Below are positions 61,084-64,000 of a DNA stretch of 64,000 nucleotides, piece by piece. The stretch comes from Marthasterias glacialis. Its lineage: Eukaryota > Echinodermata > Asteroidea > Forcipulatida > Asteriidae. The DNA is taken from NCBI GenBank assembly GCA_911728455.2, contig OU452230.1:10974377-11038376 (forward strand), in the 5' to 3' direction. The notes under the pieces were generated by a model that was given only the letters and a program-made list of their open reading frames with translations, ran no database searches and was not told where the DNA came from. The position numbers and the translations under genes are program-made. The stretch's first letter is position 1; the number at the start of each line of letters is the position of its first letter.

Positions 61084-61731
61084 TTGACGTTGCTCAGTCA
61101 CCTGCATGTACATCCCGAAATGTGGAGATTAGGCAGTAATTCACCAGAACAAGAACCAAGGCTAGCTAGCTGAGAATCTCAACAGAAGATATAGAACGGA
61201 CTTGTTCTTATCAATTAAACTAAGTAATCTTTACAGTTCTTTGCATACGCTCACTAAGTTCAAGATTATTAAAACGTAGGTACATATCATAAGAAAAATC
61301 CAATCTATCCCTTGTCCGATGCGGACAGAACAATCTTAAAACTTCAACAGACTTCACCTCGTTATTGGAGTACAGATAACGATACTTTAACGAGTTGTTC
61401 TTAATCATATTTTCTTGAACACCATGCAGAGGGATTGGGGGAATGTACTCATCCAACATCGCAGGAAACACCATCCGTATATTTTGACGTTTAGAGGATT
61501 GGTGCACCATCATCGTTTGTAAAAACGATGGGATTAGATTGAGCATCTTACATCTTCCTCATAATTTCTATTTGCCATTTAATGTTTAAACTTATTTAGT
61601 TTTTATATCTGTTCACTGCACTTGTGGAAATATATTATCAAATCAAATGAAAGAAACTAATGGATGAGGTCTACCAGAAACAAATGATTGATCATCTTTT
61701 TATTAACTCAAACTTCACTACCTTTCCTGAA

Positions 61732-61918
61732 GGCAACATTTCATAGAGCTGCCTTAAGAACAAAAATTAGCAAAGCACAAAACAATTGTGCTTACCAGAA
61801 ACAAAGGTTACCAGCCAAAAAAACCATGTCATCTGTTCTTTTTGTGACTGGTTTCCTGCTTATTTTTGTTCTTAGCAGACAATTTCTGAGCACTATAGGC
61901 AGCTCCGTGTAATTGGGC
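61732..61918. mobile_element. Foldback element, 'CCCAATTTCATAGAGCTGC' family (copy 6)
   Basis: It starts GGCAACATTTCATAGAGCTG and ends GGCAGCTCCGTGTAATTGGG, inverted. The core has AGGTTACCAGCCAAAAAAAC and GTGACTGGTTTCCTGC. Confidence 0.75.
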
Positions 61919-63009
61919 ACGTACGAGCCAGTGGGGCAGGGGGCAGTTGCCTACCAAATTTGGGTAAAACAGTGGGGAAAATTCAGTCAAAGCAAGACAA
62001 AGAAAAGATAAAAAGACTTTTTTATTAAAAGTTGGTACTCGGTTTTTTTTTATATTTGTAAAATTTAGGGCAAATCAACCCCTCTGCCCCCCTTAACTAA
62101 AGAGTCTCCATACGCCTACGGGCACACGCTGGATGAGGATCCTAGCGTCTGTGTATTAAGGGGGAAAAACGCGTCTGTAAAAATTACTCATTGAAGGAAA
62201 TGCTACAAGAAATTTTAAGGGCACAGAAACCTTTCCAACCTTCCCACTTATGTAAAGTAATTGCTATTAGTTAAAGTCTAAAGGTAATTGACCGTCAAAG
62301 GAAGTCACATAGGCTACACGAAGTCACCTTTACGATGACTGGCACCTGTTTAACCCTAATAATTATAACAAATAATAATAATAATTTCAAGCTCCAATCA
62401 AAGAGATAAAAGCAGGACTAAATTACATGTTACCCGTAGATCTACTATTTTTGATTAACGTATTTCATTATTGTAAAATATTCAATAATTAGGCCTGCTT
62501 TATAAAAAGGTAGAAAAAATTCGTGAATAAACCAACCGATTCAACAGTCCTCCAGAGAGAGAATAATTACATGTTACTCTGAGATATTAATAACTGAGAT
62601 CATTAAATGGTTTTGTAAGGGTAGCTTGCACCGGCTGTAAGCTGCCCCCTCAAATCTTATAAATAGTAGTCCCTCTGGTGAATGTCAGTTTCATTGTCAA
62701 CTTCAATTAAGCTAAGACATTAAACAACTGATATACCTGGCATCAAACTGTATGTGCAACGTAATTTCCTGACTGATTGGAGAGTAACAGACAAGGAGGA
62801 ACCGCGGGGCTGACCCTCCTGCCCGTCACAATTAAGATTTATGCCGGACTAACGCCAAAACCAAACACAGGCCAACACATTGCTAACAATAATGCGCAGT
62901 TCTTATAATATAGCACTTGATCACAATCGAGGGCGTCTCAAAACGCTCATTATTTTGTTTGCAAGATATGCGAGACTGTGTTCAAAATAATATAAGACCC
63001 TTTATTTAC

Positions 63010-63262
63010 TTAGCACCATGTAATGGTTTACAAGGTGCTGTGGCCCAATCTGCAGCCAAACCATACAAGAAAACACCGGGACAAACCCCTTCTCTTAACG
63101 ACAAGTGCACTGGGTTCTTTTACAGGCGGAACCTGTTTTGCGTCCCACCTGAAGGAAGAAGCAATAACGGTTAAGACCGGGACTCGAACCCACACACTGC
63201 TGAGCAGAAACACCAGAGCCTGAGTCCACGCGCGCTTGACCTCTCGGACACGAGTATTCATT
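63010..63262 (-). repeat. tRNA-Leu-derived SINE (anticodon CAG-like head)
   Basis: The minus strand has GTGTCCGAGAGGTCAAGC (A box), GGACTCAGGCTCTGG (anticodon arm with CAG) and GGGTTCGAGTCCC (B box). The body includes AAAGAACCCAGTGCACTTG and GGTTTGTCCCGGTGTTTTC. The head is related in layout to that at 33830, but the bodies differ. Confidence 0.68.
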
Positions 63263-64000
63263 TTGTTTTAAACCGAAAATGCATTCCGTTTACTTCTAAA
63301 GACAAGTTGTGGTGAAGCATTAAAGGCAAATCGGAAAGAGTACGGTGGTATCAAAGTTGTATAGTTCTAAAAAAAATAAAAGTTGGTTATAAATATTTTT
63401 TAAGAAACTGCAATACAAAACTATAAGCCGTTTAAAGTTATTGTAATTTGCCCATGTAACTAGGCTTCCGGGACCTACGTCTTATTGGTCCGATGTTTTG
63501 CAAAAAGAAAACTCGTGAGGTGATCTTGTTTCATTTTTCCCGCTCAATTTTCAGGATTCAGTTATCCTCTCCTGATACTCCAGGCTTCGTCTGATCGACC
63601 CCCATCCACCTCCAATAAGACTCTTGCCCATCTCATGTGGTTTTCATTCCATACCCCGGAACCCCAAGCCGGGAAGGGGTTAACTTTCCAAATCACCTCC
63701 AGAGTGGAGACGTGCGTCGGCTCTGAAAAGTGTTATCATGGTTCAACGGTCTCCAGGGAAGGGTGCTCCGTTCGCAGCTCTTGGTGAAGAAAAATCTGGT
63801 CTTCATAAGAGTTTTTGTTTTTATCTATCGGGGCCACCCTGGCCCAGTTCCTCTGTGTGTGATTACCGAGGTGATGTACAATTCACAAAAAAGAACCAGT
63901 ATTTTTTCTTGGACTATTCTCGATATACAAAATGCATGCATAGTTAGCACCAGCAGACTCCGTTTCAGCCTCGTTTTGACAAAGTTGACTTGAAGTGCTG

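Larger units (their letters stand above)
55897..64000. other. Upstream side of the gene: no supported exon
   Basis: I found no MAM, EGF, signal peptide or other recognisable coding block on either strand. The contents are a possible repeat-derived stretch near 56.8 kb, SINEs at 57617 and 63010, a foldback at 59978, a tandem array at 60390, a LINE fragment near 60.9 kb and a foldback at 61732. It may be one long first intron. Confidence 0.55.

Noticed and set aside
61220-61546. 108-codon minus-strand frame starting MLNLIPSFLQ
   Set aside because: No recognised domain, no coherent splice context with the receptor, and next to a LINE fragment. It may be part of a degraded mobile element but cannot be supported.

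Overview
The window is animal nuclear DNA: AT-rich, intron-rich, and full of SINEs, non-LTR retrotransposon fragments, foldback/MITE elements and microsatellites. Nothing bacterial or viral is seen. The domain mix (MAM, EGF, ShKT) and the repeat types fit a marine deuterostome invertebrate, most likely an echinoderm. That assignment is inference; the sequence alone does not give the species.

One gene dominates. It lies on the minus strand and I could trace 26 coding exons from 55896 down to 7746. Exon lengths and split codons agree at every junction, giving about 1,290 residues in a single frame. The 5' end (signal peptide and first exons) is not recognisable here and probably lies upstream of 55.9 kb or beyond 64 kb. 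The predicted protein is a type I membrane protein. In order it has MAM-A (3 exons), MAM-B (4 exons), EGF1-8, two ShKT domains, EGF9-16, a Thr/Pro/acidic stalk of about 160 residues, one transmembrane helix and a 43-residue cytoplasmic tail. Each EGF and ShKT domain is one phase 1-1 exon. I recognise the domains but no named orthologue, so no gene symbol is given. A cell-surface adhesion or receptor role is inferred from the domains.

Layout: 1-7745 is the 3' flank/3' UTR side, with a SINE, a tandem array, a 609-bp MITE-like element and several 'AATTTCATAGAGCTGC' foldbacks. 7746-30019 holds the terminal exon plus the EGF and ShKT exons, with fairly short introns. 31811-55896 holds the two MAM domains, split by long repeat-rich introns. 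55897-64000 has no convincing exon and carries SINEs, a LINE 3' fragment, a CRE-containing foldback and a tandem array.

The most notable points are: the symmetric 2xMAM / 8xEGF / 2xShKT / 8xEGF receptor; joint loss of the second cysteine pair in MAM-A together with an intron difference between the MAM domains; a three-copy 216-bp TA-flanked MITE rich in GGGTCA half-sites; a cluster of perfect palindromes with six GTCGAC sites at 39.4-39.7 kb; a 58-bp perfect hairpin at 13.7 kb; and several dispersed foldback and tandem families shared among introns.
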